64,000 nt of DNA from NCBI GenBank assembly GCA_021018995.1, contig CM037588.1, positions 151,795,725 to 151,859,724 of the forward strand. The letters run 5' to 3'. The stretch comes from Chloranthus sessilifolius (lineage: Eukaryota; Streptophyta; Magnoliopsida; Chloranthales; Chloranthaceae). This document shows positions 44,289 through 56,705 of this stretch, one piece after another. The notes under the pieces are model-generated. The model was given only the letters and a program-made list of their open reading frames with translations. It was not told where the DNA came from and did not search any database. Position numbers and translations under genes: made by a program. How positions within the stretch are numbered: position 1 is the stretch's first letter; each line of letters starts with the position of its first letter.

Positions 44289-46512
44289 TGTGACGACCCG
44301 ACTTTTCCAATCCCTCAGGTATAGGAAAGGCCGGTTCGCCAACCTATCGAACAAACGATAAGCCGGACAAACAGGGCACATATCAGAGTAAAGCGCAATA
44401 AATATCCATAGCTAAAATAAATGCGGAAGCAATTAAAAGTAAAGAACCACCGATGATGGCCGACCATCATCGAAACATGGCTCATAACAGAAATCAACGT
44501 CAAATATAAAACTATGGTATCCAACTAAAATGGGCCCACAAATTCAAGTCTAACTCTCACCACAAATAAGAAAATCAGTAAGTTCTATACTGGGAAAAAC
44601 TCCTCAGGAGGAACCTCAAGCTCTTCCTCAGCGACGCGTAGTCAGGATCGATCTCGATACGAATAGCCACGTCAATACTGAACACATAGTATAGTCGGTG
44701 AGCTAACCAACAAAGCTCGAGAAGAAAGACATCTACGGCATTTACTTTAACTAACATGGTTTCAAAACAAATATCGAATATAGCTTGTCAAACATATAAG
44801 CGAGATAATAAACCTGAATTTAGGTGCGAAATCATATGTAAGATTTATTTCTAAATGTGTGAAAACAGTTTCAAAACGAATCTGAGTGTTTGATTGTCTT
44901 AGTTTCTCTAACTTCTATATGCAAAGTTCAAGATAATTCATGACTTAATCCTCAACTTAAAATACCTTACGAGTAAACTATATCTCGAGAGCGGGAATAT
45001 AGCGATGGGAACCACTACCTACCATTGTGGTTCATGAACCCTTTTTCAGATGCAACAAGCTCTGCGTAATGAGGAAACTTGTGCGAAGTTGTTCAGAATT
45101 TTGAGGGTCGTTCGAGTCAATCATAAAACAAATGCAGATACTAATATAATCGGATGGAAGTCTCTTATACATAGTTCAGTTCTTGATTTGGATCTTGAGC
45201 TTAAGCGATTCAGTTTCGAGATTCGTAGATTTAGATTTTTAGTCATTCATATCAATTTCAATTTACAGATGTGATTTCAATGGCATATGCAAGTTCAAAG
45301 ATTTTAATTCAAAATATCCATGCGAATTAAAATAAAATACTGTAAAGATGAGATTCTCCTACCTAAAACTCGGAGTTATGCGAAGTCAAGCAAGGTCCTA
45401 TTGATGGCCTCTCGCCCTCAATCTACATCATAATATACGTTCATGCATTAAGATAAACTCTAATTACTAATAATATAGACCTATTTAAGCGTTTCCTCAA
45501 AAACAAGTCAAAACAGGCAAGTTGCGCCAATCCTAGAATTTGACATAATATTCTCATATATTTTTTACTATCAAGACGATTGATTCATGTGTTGGTAAAA
45601 ATATGAAAGTTGTAGATTTTTATATTAGATTTCCAACGCAAAAAGAATTGTCTCAATCGGAGTTCGAGATAAAAAGTTATGACTAAAATACTAAGGCAAT
45701 GCCGGAGTTCGGTGATACCTCACTCGAGCGATGATAATAGCTCGCTCGAGCGATTTGACGTAACATTCTCATATTTTTTTGACCATCAAGACGATTGATT
45801 CATGAGTTGGTAAAAACATGAAAGTTGTAGATTTTTCTATTAGCTTTCCAACGCAAAAAGAATCGTCTTAATCAGAGTTCGGAATAAAAAGTTATGACTA
45901 AAATACTAAGGCAATGTCGGAGTTCGGTGATACCTTGCTCGAGCGATGATAAAAACCGACGGGTTTCCTCAACGATTCGCGCCGCGATCGATCCCACGAG
46001 TTCACAGAGACAACTCCAACACGCCCCCAATGATCTCAACCTCTCCCAATAGCCAACTACGAATCCAAGGTTGATTCAAGTTCTTTCTAAGGTTTAAGTG
46101 TTTTCAACAAAGAGGGTTCTAGAGAAGGAGGTTTTCTAAACCGATCTCCTACGATGATTGAAGAAGAGAGAAGAAGGAGTTTCACACGGTTGGATAACTA
46201 TCCTCTCTTAACAAAACCTAGTATAATACGGGAATGCAATTCCTTCTTATAATAGGATTGCTCACAAAGTAAAACACACACACACATCTTATGTATTATA
46301 CACTTCTAATTTTAAAACTCAAGTCCGGTGTTGAGCGGCTACACCGAGGTCGGTGCACAACTTTCGCACGAGGGTTCAAATGGGCTCTCAATTAAAATCT
46401 GTCCGCACAATCACATCTAGATAAAAATCCAAAACAAATGGTGACGTCGGTTGTCGAGCCAAATACACACACAGGGTCAGTCTAACTCGGGTTCAAAATA
46501 CGGGTCTTTACA
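44289..46512 (-). mobile_element. solo gypsy LTR in Mutator-like element B
   Basis: 2224 bp, TGTGACGACCCG to GTCTTTACA on the plus strand, flanked by ACTTG (44284-44288, 46513-46517). By its shared module the sense is minus: a TATA-like CCTATTATAAG near 46250, two tandem units of about 215 bp (45539-45753, 45754-45960) holding CTCGAGCG motifs, a donor TTTTAG/GTAGGAG (45363), an acceptor GGTTAG/CTC (44703), the acidic frame (44585-44710) and the hairpin CGATGATGG-CCGA-CCATCATCG (44451-44472). Confidence 0.88.
44585..44710 (-). pseudogene. LTR acidic micro-ORF, frame-broken copy
   Basis: Where the 8388 copy has ATG this one has TTG. The tail reads AEEELEVPPEEFFPV-stop and is the closest match to ELETPAEEFFP-stop at 51572. 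Over 14 aligned tail codons about seven differences are silent and three change the residue. Small frame changes near DPDY and near the start break the full frame. Confidence 0.38.
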
Positions 46513-48640
46513 ACTTGTAATCTAAAACCCTTCATAGTAAATATAAGATAAAACACAGAATATCAGAAATTAAGATAGCGCCACAAGATAATGTGCACGA
46601 TTGAAAGATAGCAACGCTGTCTTACCAGTGCGGGCAACTATCTTAAAAGTTGGTGTCCACTATCTTAAGATAGCAGGTGCTATCTTAAGCGTTGGTGTCT
46701 GCTATCTTAAGATAGCGGGCACTATCTTAATATAGCGGTAAGATAGGGCCGCTATCTTAAGATATCGGGTGTTATTTTAGAGTGTACTTATTTAATACAC
46801 ACATCAGTTATCTCAACCAATTGTAGTTATCTAAACCAATTGTAACTGCTCACGATTGTATTTGCAATCTTATCTATACACTTTCTTATATCTTAAGAGT
46901 TGGTGTCCGCTATCTTAAGATAACAATAAGATATCGGGTGCTATGTTAGAGTGTACTTATTTGATAACTACCACACACATCAGTTATCTCAACCAATTGT
47001 AGTTATTTAAACCAATTGTAATGCCTCACAGTTATATTTGCAATTTTATTTAAACACTTCTTATATCTTAAGAGTTGGTGTCCGTTATCTTAAGATAGCG
47101 ATAAGCAGTGGCAAACCCAAGATTTTTCTCTATGATGGGCAAAACACAAAAATTCCTATATATATATATATATACAAACATTATTTCATGTAAAAGCTCT
47201 TAAATGATTACTAAAATGCCCTTAACTCTCATCATTAGAGGACATCTAATGATCAGATTTGAAGGGCTTTTAGTAATTTTTCTAAGTCTAAACCTTAAAC
47301 TTACCTATATAAAAAAAAACATATACCCTAAACCGGTACCCTATAGCATATAAAGGCAATTCAACGACAATTTCACGAAATTGAACGAAGAAAACGAAAT
47401 TAAAAACACTCCAGTGCTCTCAACTCTCTGCAATAGAAATAAGTTTTTAGTGTTGATTCAAGGATAAATAGGGTTGATTGTTTACCGAAAACAGTCACGT
47501 GTTTACCATTGCCGACTGCCCTTCGCCTATCATCCGCCATCCGTTAGGCATCCATTCCATTGGAGGCTTGGAGAGATATTACAGTAATAGACTAAGAGGG
47601 ATGAGTCAGATACTTAGATGACTGATGAGGAAGATACTCTAATGTTTAAGGAATTAAGGAGTTTTTTTATATTTTTCTCAGGAGAAAGGGATGCAGACGC
47701 AACAGTTGCTTGCTTTTGAAGTTGCTTTTTACTTTGAGTTTAAATAAGGTATAGGTTTATAGCATAGGGATGATGAGTTGCTTTTGATTAAATAGGGTAT
47801 AGGTTTATAACATAGGAATGGGATGGAGACGCAACAGTTTCTTTTGCTTATAGGTATAGCATAGGGAAACTAATTTTTATTTTTTAACTCACCGTGGGCC
47901 AGGTCTTAAGTGGGTTTGCCCCTAACAGTAAAATAGCGCCTCGCTATCTTAAGATATCGAGTGTTATTTTAAAGTGTACTTATTTGATAACTGCCACACA
48001 CATTAGTTATCCTTTATCTTAAGATATCAGGCTGCTATTATAAGATATCGGGTGCTATTTTAGAGTGTAGTTATTTGATAACTATCACACACATCAGTTA
48101 TCCGCTATCTTAAGATAGCGGGGTCGCTATCGTAAGATAGTGCCTAGCTATCTTAAGATATCGGGTGCTATTTTAGAGTGTACTTATTTGATAGCTACCA
48201 CACAAATCAGTTATCTCAACCAATTGTAGTTATTTAAACCAATTGTAACCACTCACGATTATATTTGCAATCTTATTTATACACCTTATCAGATAGCGCT
48301 CGTTGTCTTATCATTGCGGGCAGCTATCTTAAGAGTTGGTACGCTATCTTAAGATATTGGGTGTTATTTTAGAGTGCACATTATTTTGTGGCGCTATCTT
48401 GCTATGAAGGATTTTAGATTACCAGTGCTCAGTTGTCATTCACTGAGCTACCTATTATAGTCAGAACTGGAAAAAGGGGCAATAAAAAATAAACATATAT
48501 ATAATAATAAAATAGGTTGGTGCTGACGTGGAAACGGCTTGGCTTAGAGCTGGCCAATTTTGTAAAGTTTGAAACTATAGGATCATTTATACAAATACAC
48601 AAACTTATAGGGCCAAAAATGCAAATTTCCCCTTTAACTT

Positions 48641-50935
48641 TATAAAAGTAAGTTGTTCTCCTTAGGATTCAACATCTAAAAGAGCTTTGAAGCTTAAGCA
48701 GTGGCGAAGCCGCATATAAGAGTGTGGGGGCCCAAGGCGAGTTCCTAAAATGGGGCCCCTGTTTTATATTATTTTATAATATAAAAAAAAATTGCCACAA
48801 TTTGCAGTAGGCAGTAATAAGAAGTGTCGATTATTCTCTATTTGCAGTGGGCACAAGTGCCAATTATTCTCTAGTGCAATTACTTCAAGTGATCGTTTTA
48901 CTTAGCACAGGTGGCAACAATGGGGGCGGTTATTAGGCTTCTAAATATATAGTCATTGGCTCTAATGACGGAATTCTGCTTTTGAGGGCGGATATCAGAC
49001 TTCTAATTACACACAAGCACAATGCATGGAAAGCAAAGTAGTCAACAGGCGGCAACAATGGCGGCGGATATCAGGCTTCTAATTACATACGAGCACAATT
49101 ACACAACGCATGGAAAGCAACAACAAAAGCATACAACAAAGATAGAAATAATCTAAGACTGATATCAAATAGTAAAAAAATTTCAAAAAATATAAAAAAA
49201 AAATCTAGAAATGAAAAATAAACAACAAAATCATATTGAATCATGAATTAAATATCGATTAAAGGAGTACCGCTTGGAGAAGGCGCTATCAAATTCGGAA
49301 GTGATGGTGATCTTGTTCTTATCGCGAGCAACGGTGACGCCTGACGGAGTCGCCTACTTGGGGAGAGAGAGAGAGGCACAACTGCGCAGGATGCTGGACG
49401 GCTAGACTGCTAGAGAGAGCTCAGAGAGGAGAGGGTTTGGAGAGAGGGGATGAGAGAGAGAAAGAGGCGTAGGCATTGGATGGAGGCCCGAGGCTATCAG
49501 ACTGGAGAGAGAGAGAGAGAGAGAGAGAATGTGTGTGGGTGAGAAGAGAGGGTTTGGAAAGAGGAGAGGGGTCGGAAGAGAGAGAAAATGAGAGAGTGAG
49601 AGAGAGAGAGAGACTAGAGAGGCGTTGAAGCCTAGAAGGCTGGACTGAGAGGCGCAAGGCAGGGGAGAGGGTTTGGAGAGAGAAGGGTTGGAGAGAGAGA
49701 AAAAGAGAGAGAGAGAAGTGCTAGAGCCTAGACTGAGAGGCGCAGGGGAGAGGGTTTGGAGAGAGAGAGGCGCAGGGGAGAGGGTTTGGAGAGAGAGAGA
49801 GAGAGAGAGAGAGAGGAGCTGGAGATTTGGGGGGCCCTGGAAATTAGGAGCCCTTTATATTTTTTTTTCAAACCTAAGTTTTAAAAGGGGATTTTTTTTG
49901 AGGGGGCCCCTGAAAATCGGGGGCCCAAGGCAGCCGCCTTGGTGGCCTTGGTCCAGGGTCGGCCCTAATTATAATCAAGGTGTCAAAATCGGTACCAGAC
50001 TTGGGTATCGGTCATGGAGGACTGATACGACTCGACCGATACCAATATGTATCGGCCTTTTTTTTTCTAAAAAATAGAGGTATTGGCTGAAACCGATACC
50101 ATATCAGCCAATATTGATACCGTTACTGAATTGAGATGCCGATTTTTTATTCCATGATTATAATAACGTGTCCGATTCAGACCACTGTGAGACCATTGCT
50201 TTAGCATGTGCTACTGTCTTTTTCACTCCAGTGTGGTTTTCGTTAAGTTATTTTTGAAGATGACACCCAGAGGATGATAATATTAAGGAGGACCTCAGAC
50301 TTGTTATTTCTCCTTGTGCATTGGCTATGATTGGTTTGTGAAACCGGGTTGTAATGAAATCTAGATGGATGATACATGATGTATGATGTAATTATTTTTG
50401 ATTTATCAAACTAGTGAATCATTTCCTTAAAAAAATGCAAGAAAAAAAAGGAATTTAGCACTCATAACAATCTGTGCATCTCTCATGTTTGACCAATATG
50501 CAAGAGGGATATTGACATTTGCACCCTTCTTGGTCCACATGTTAGTGCTAAGTTACTAATAGATCTCATGCCTCTCCCACGCAATCTATGACGAGACCAC
50601 TTGAACTATTTTAAATTTGACGATAGAAATCATTTTTTCACCCCCAATCTTTCACATAATAAATCTTGAGATCATGAACGTACCATCAAACAATTTGTTT
50701 TTTATTTCATATGCCATGGATCCCCAAAAATAAAGAGCAGCTACTTGCATACGTGATGAGATTTTGTAAAACACACAGCATGCTCGATCCATCGTGTGGT
50801 AGATTGGGGTGAAAATGATTATATGGTCTGATTTGATGTAGTCAATGAGTTTCAGAGGGTTTTGAACATTGGTGCCCTCAAAGATTGAGGACAGGTATCC
50901 TAATTGATCGGAATTGCCAAGCAGGGCCTTAAACT
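48641..50935. other. composite spacer, transposon debris, no gene
   Basis: A repeat starts near 48706 (GCAGTGGCGAAGCC...GTGGGGGCCC) and ends near 49970 with GGGGCCC...CAGGGTCGGCCCT. Its interior holds a GA-rich low-complexity block (about 49360-49825). 49976-50165 has CCGATACC/GGTATCGG words typical of a small foldback repeat. 50160-50935 has no recognised gene. No TPS exon 1 was found. Confidence 0.5.
49361..49825. repeat. GA-rich low-complexity block
   Basis: Many GAGAGAGA runs with repeated GGAGAGGGTTTGG units. Both strands stay open because of low complexity, giving Arg/Glu- or Ser/Leu-repeat frames that are not genes. Confidence 0.85.
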
Positions 50936-51245
50936 AAGATAATAAACTAAAACTGTTTGAGAAGTTAGGCAGTTTTATCTAATCAGCAGTGCCACGCTGA
51001 ACTCTAACTGCCCCATTGAGGATATCAAGGAAAGAAATGATTTCTCTAATGTTTTGGTCACTAACTCTGTGGGAAATTGAGATGTCCCAAGAGATTTCTT
51101 TGAGGTTACCAATAGTTGAGGTTACCAATAGTAGCAGCTTCTTCCATAGTGTAGTATTTATTAGAGGTCAAAGAGTAGATGGAGGAGAATTTAGACAAAA
51201 GAAGCTCTGAGCCAGCCCATACATCATGCCAGAACGATGTGTGAG

Positions 51246-53419
51246 TGTGACTTTCCAATCCTTAAGGTATAGGAAAGGCCGGTTCATCAACTTGTTGATT
51301 TCACAATAAGCCGCAAATTCAAACATAAGCCGACAGCTTAAGCAAAGATCTAAACAAATGCAAAACAAATAAAATAAGAACAAAAGCTCATACAAAAATA
51401 TATCACAAAGAGGAACCAGAAAGAACCACCGGTGATGGCCAATCTAAACACCTAAAATAGTGGTTCCTAATGATGGTTCCTCAAGTGATATCAAAAATGA
51501 CAAGACAATGGCCTTGGGCCCATAATTCAAAAATAATTCTAAAATAAAGTATCAAAAAGGCAATCCAAAAATCAGGGAAAGAACTCCTCAGCTGGGGTCT
51601 CTAATTCCTCCTCAGGAATGTAGTCAGAGTCCTCTAGATCAAGATCGTCCGATCCCAAGTCAGTCTCAACACTTGTGGCGTATAGTCGAGGTGAGCTAAC
51701 AACGAAGCTTAATAGAGGAAACTTTGTCTATTTACATTTTATCATAAGTAAAGGTTTTCAAAGACAAAAATTGGATCAGTTATGATTTTCAAAAGATGCA
51801 TTGATGTCTAAATTCCACTTCTAAAATAGTAAGCCAAAATGATTCATTATTCTGATGATCTAATGTTTTCAAATTCGGAATTAAGCATGCTTCTTATCTT
51901 AAATTTATAACTTAATTATATCTCCCAAATTACATATAGCATGAGAGCACGAGTATTACCAATGGGAAACCCTACTGACCATCGTCGTTCAATGAACCCT
52001 TTTTCAGAAAGAGCAACAAGCCCCTACAAAATGAGGAAAACTTACACAAAGCTGAAATACAGTTAAAACACGATTGGTAAAATCTAGGGTTTCGTTCGTA
52101 TGTACCTCAAATCGAATGCAAATGCCAAACATATCATATTTTATGTATATAATACATTTCGGATTTGTCAGAGTTCTAATACAAAAATTCACATTCGAAA
52201 ATAAGGTTCGGAAGTTCCAAATTTCTGAATTCTTATTTTTATCACAGCTTCGAAGTTCTTATTTATGCTGTGTCTAACAAAATTTACAGAGTTTATGCTT
52301 AATAAAACTAACCAACACTTAGAATAAAATGCAAATAAGTCTTAGGGTTCCCTTACCTCGTCTCGAATCGGTCAAAAATTACACCAAGAAGTCCACAATG
52401 GACTCTTTATCACAAGGCCTACAATGATTAACACTGCATGTGTTAATAGAGGTTCAAAAGTCCACATAAAGCAATCCAACAAAAATTCCGACAAAAATTT
52501 TGAAGGCCAGAAATAAGACAGAATTCGATCATCGAATTCCAAATTCGATGGTCGAATTTAAATTCAACCCTCGAATTCATCCAAAAGTGCACCAGTCATA
52601 AAGGCTTGAATTCGACCCTCGAATTCCAATTCGATGGTTGGATTTGCCCAGGTCTGTGCTGTTTCAAAATGTCTTCTTACTTGTTTTCTTTCATCCAAAA
52701 ATTCAAAGATGTTTTCTATTCTATACTCCCCATTTATCTAAACTAAACTAGGTAGAAATTAACATCATCAAAGGAGTTTAAAAGCTTACCTTTTGAAGTT
52801 TAATCCTTCGGCTCCCGTTGCACCAAATTCAAGCACCGGAACAAGCAGCAAGTTCTAATTGGACTCCAAAAATCAGTCCATCTCCAACCTTGCCGCCAGG
52901 GCCCAGATCATTCACCAAACTGTCCTCTCTCCCCTAGCCTTCCTTCTGACTATTTCTAACCAATCAGGAGTTGAGCACAAGGATTTTCAATGGTTAAGAT
53001 GGGGAGAGGGATTTTAATTACCGAAGGATCTAGGATCTAAGCAAGGAAGAAAAGGTGCAAGGCTTCAAATTTAGAATTCACACGAGAGGGAGAAGACTGA
53101 AGCTTCTCCTCTACACTTCTCTCTTTATAGTAAACAAAGCATACCCAAAATATCATGATATTTCCTCAAAATATCATGATCTTTTGGTCAAAAATTCTAT
53201 CAACTTAATTTGAATTAGCTTTCGGTGTTAAGCACCAACATACTTCTTAGCGTATATGTTACCAAACATATAGCTTCCTCAAGTCCAAAACCAATATCCT
53301 TTGAACACCTTCCATCTCATACCTTACCCAACCTAAATAAATTGGATTCATACCGTAAATTTTTTGAGCACGCTTGCCGAGGTAATCGAAATCAGGCCCA
53401 AAATATCAGGGATATTACA
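51246..53419 (-). mobile_element. solo gypsy LTR inside L1 copy 2
   Basis: 2174 bp from TGTGACTTTCC to GGATATTACA, flanked by GTGAG (51241-51245, 53420-53424). L1 copy 1 has the empty site GATGTGTGAGCTC near 22530. It is related to 44289-46512 (shared CCAATCC.T.AGGTATAGG). In minus sense: a TATA-like ACTATAAAGAG (about 53125), TTCGA...TCGAA motifs (52515-52640), a donor GACGAG/GTAAGG (52357), an acceptor TGTTAG/CTC (51696) and the acidic frame (51572-51703). Confidence 0.88.
51572..51703 (-). CDS. LTR acidic micro-ORF, open copy
   Basis: An unbroken frame reads VVSSPRLYATSVETD, then LGSDDLDLEDSDYIPEEE, then LETPAEEFFP and a TGA at 51572. It has no ATG at the place used by the 8388 copy. If the acceptor-like TGTTAG/CTC at 51696 is used, it would be the second exon after a donor at 52357. 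It is very acidic (over a third Asp/Glu) with an aromatic tail. No known domain; whether it is translated is not known. Confidence 0.4.
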   Translation of the reverse strand, partial: VVSSPRLYATSVETDLGSDDLDLEDSDYIPEEELETPAEEFFP

Positions 53420-53424
53420 GTGAG

Positions 53425-55235
53425 CACCATCACTAACAGCGACAATGGCTCCCAATCTGTAGTACTTTTAGCAATTGTTAATAGCCTTCCACACGTCCAA
53501 GCTGTTGGAGGTAGAAGGGCCTTGGATTTCCCATAGACTACCACCCCCATTATCATATTTGTCTGAGAGGATTCTTCTCCATAGGCTGCTAGAGTCCGTC
53601 AAGGAGCGCAATAACCATTTGACCAAAAAGGGCCTTGCTAAAATCTTTGAGGTTGATGAAGCCCATTCCCTCGTCTTCCTTTCTTCTACACAAATGTCAT
53701 CAGTCCACCAAATGGATCTTCCCTTTATCATCCATTCCTTGCCAATGGAAGTCCCTTTAAAGCTTCTCAAGCTTACTTCTAACCCACAAAGGGCAATAAA
53801 AAATGGATATGAAGAAAATCAGAAGAGATGAAAGAGTGGACTTGATAAGCATAACTCGACCCACGAAAGAGAGTAATTTTCCTTTCCAACCCTCTACTGG
53901 CTTCTCGACTCTTTCAATGATGGGCATCCATAAATCTCTTCTCGGATAGGAAGACCCAATTGGTAAGCCAAGGTAAGTGAAAGGGATGCAGCCGTGTTTA
54001 CAGCCAATTCTGCTCGTAAGGGAAGCAAAAAGGATAAGATCCCAGGAAATGCTAACAAGACTAGATTTTGCTATGTTCGACTTCAGACTAGAGATTTGCT
54101 TGGAAATAAAGCAGAATTTTAGTGACTCGACATAGGTCATATGCCCCACTCTCAATGAAAACAATCGTATCATCGGCATATTGGAGATGGGAGATCTTCA
54201 AGTTAGATCTTGCAGGTTTGAAACTGTGGAAATATATGATATCTGTCGCCCTACTAAACAGCAGACTGAGGCCTTCGACAACAATCAAAAAAAGAAACGG
54301 AAAGAGAGGGTCACCTTGGCAAATACCTCTTTGGATGGGGAAGCTTCAACTGACCCATTAACCAACAAGGACATACAAACTGAGGATATGCATCCCTTGA
54401 TTCACTGAATCCAAGATCTACCAAAACCCATGCATTGTAACATGTATAGAAGATAGTGCCACTCCACCTTGTCAAATGCTTTCACCAAATCAATTTTGAA
54501 GATCAAGCCCTTCTTCCTTTTAGAATGATAACTATGAATACATTCCTGAGAAATCAAGACATTGTCCATGAGCTGATGGTCTTGAAAAAAAGCAAATTGA
54601 GTTGGGGAAATAAGCTGAGGTAGAACCCCTTTTAGATGGTTGGAAAGTATTTTAACTATAATTTTATATAAGCCATTTAGGAGAATTATAGGTCTGAAAT
54701 CCCCCACCTCCTCAGCGCCTTAGAATTTATGGATGAGTGCGAGGAAAGTGGCGTTCATCTCTCTGCTTATTACACCCCTTTCATGAAATTCCTTCATGAC
54801 AGCGAAAAGGTCATCCTTTAAAATCTCCCAACATCTTTCGTAGAATAAGAGATGAAACCCATCCGGGCCGAGAACCTTGCTACCATCCAACTCAAAGACA
54901 ATAGATTTGAGTTCATCTTCAGAAAATTCTCTCTCTAATAAATTAGCATCCTGCGGAGACAACTAATTGAAAGAGGGACCATCCAACCTCAATCTGATGA
55001 CATTACTTCTCTCAAATCTGTTTTTGAAGTGGTTAACAAAAGACATGGCGATGTCCTCATTCTCAGACATGGAGTTACCATCCTCGGTAATATGAGCTTT
55101 GAAATTCTGCTTTCTTCTTAAAGAAGCCAAAGAATGAAAGAATTTACTATTTCTGTCTCCCGCAATCACCCATTTGTCCAGAGAGTTTTGTCGCCAATAA
55201 ATATCCTCTTTAATTAGGACTACTTTCAGTTCCAC
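53425..55235 (-). pseudogene. L1 ORF2 reverse transcriptase, copy 2
   Basis: Blocks as in copy 1: AGDRNSKFFHSLASLRRKQN (55170), SEDELKSIVFELDGSKVLGP, FRPIILLNGLYKIIVKILSN, KGLIFKIDLVKAFDKVEWHY, and catalytic LQYADDTIVFIESGAY (near 54180). Then GWKGKLLSFVGRVMLIKSTL and the RSIWWTDDICVEE region. Stops or frame changes near 54962, 54720, 54402 and 53757 break it. Divergence from copy 1 is several percent by eye. Confidence 0.86.
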
Positions 55236-55272
55236 CTTGAGCAGAATGCTAGTTTCTCTATCTGTTGATGAC

Positions 55273-56700
55273 TGAGCAGGGTCGAAATATAATCATATTA
55301 TGCACCCTAAGATAGACACTTAGCTATCCGATGAATGTAATTTGAAGGCTTTTGCATAGTTTTGCTAGTTTCAGGCATTTTCGACCGTTAGATCTTTCAG
55401 AAGCATAAAAGTGTATACATAAGGACAACATGGGAACATTGAACTATGGAGCCATCGGGAGCACTGAAACTCGTGGAGAATCAATCGATCTATCCATGGA
55501 TCGATCGATCGATGCTGAGAAGGAATAATTGTGCAAAAGACACAATCCAAATTCAATTGAGCGAGGCATTAAAATTCGATCGATCGACTAAGAAACTTTT
55601 TAATACGTCTGAAGAACCTAGTCCAAATCGATCGATTGAGACCTTAGAGTCGATCGATCGAATTTATGAGACTTTTGCCACTCAAATCTTATTTTAAATT
55701 CGATTGATTGGAAAATGAGATTCAATCGATCGACTTTATGTAATTTTTTACCACAAAATTCTTATTTTAAAATCGCTCGATTGAAATTTTGAATTCGATC
55801 GATCAATTCTAAAATAGTAGGGTTCCAAGCCGAGGCCTATATAAAGAAAATAGAGAATTAGGGCCAGCCATCTTTCTTTTAGATCCCTTTTTTTTAGAGT
55901 TCTTTTCTTTTACATTTTTTCATTAGTTAGGTTTAGTTTCTTTAAGGTTTTTGCTTTCTAGGTTAGTTTCTTTCCTATATTGAGAGATAATGAGTTGTGA
56001 GAGATTTGTAATCATCATTCCATGATCGTTTCAGTGATGATGGAGATCACGGAAATGATGCACGACAAAAGACTCTTCAAGTTTGGGATATCTTGTAATC
56101 AAAGATGAGTATTTAATTCAATTTCTTATTTCTTTTCTATTTTTGAATATCTGCGTAACGATTGCATGTTCGTAGTTTACTTTTGTTATTGTAAACATGC
56201 CTTTTATTGATTTATTTCTATTTGTGATAATTCTAATGGCCTTGTAAGGATTAGGATTAGAATTAATAGGATGTCCATTGTCGGATTATTGCTTGTAGCC
56301 TAGGTTCGTCGGTTATGTGCAATGATGTTTACTGTTTAGGTTGCTAGATATTAGATGGATCATATCGTCCCTACTGGTACGTGACTATGAATAAGGCCTA
56401 ATTCTTTTACCGGGCTTTAGCTTGTAGCGAAGAGCGGGACTGTTACCCAATATTTGGATTAGATTAGGAATAGGATGCAAGTTATTTACGAATCTGCGAT
56501 TAAAAGGATCCCTCTCACTATTTTTCAAAACCATTTTAATTGCTTTCCTAGATAACTTAATTGGAATTTTACTTTTATAAAACCCTCTTTAAATAAGGCA
56601 TTAATTTAGATAGATGATTAGTCCATGTGGATTTGACACCCTTGTACTCGCCTAGTGCTTCGGACTTGTGCACTCACAAGGTTTTAATCTAAAACGATCA
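55273..56700 (+). mobile_element. solo LTR inside L1, copy 2
   Basis: 1428 bp, TGAGCAGGGTCG to CTAAAACGATCA, with ATGAC (55268-55272) and ATGAT (56701-56705). It is identical in length and site to 24372-25799, so both come from one insertion later duplicated. ATCGATCGAT-type palindromes occupy 55475-55806 before GCCTATATAAAG (about 55836). Confidence 0.88.
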
Positions 56701-56705
56701 ATGAT

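Larger units (their letters stand above)
44090..48631. mobile_element. Mutator-like element B, same site as element A
   Basis: Ends AGGAAATTTGCATTTT and, reversed, GGGAAATTTGCATTTTTGG, with a perfect 9-bp duplication CTTTAACTT (44081-44089, 48632-48640). It holds the same CTATCTTAAGATAG palindromes and nested segment as element A and lies at the same distance from TPS exon 2. A solo LTR (44289-46512) has inserted into its left arm. Without the LTR it is about 2.3 kb. No transposase is visible. Confidence 0.85.

Noticed and set aside
49421-50077. Long open frames on both strands (Arg/Glu-rich and Ser/Leu-rich)
   Set aside because: They arise from GA/CT low-complexity repeats; no domain and no gene context.
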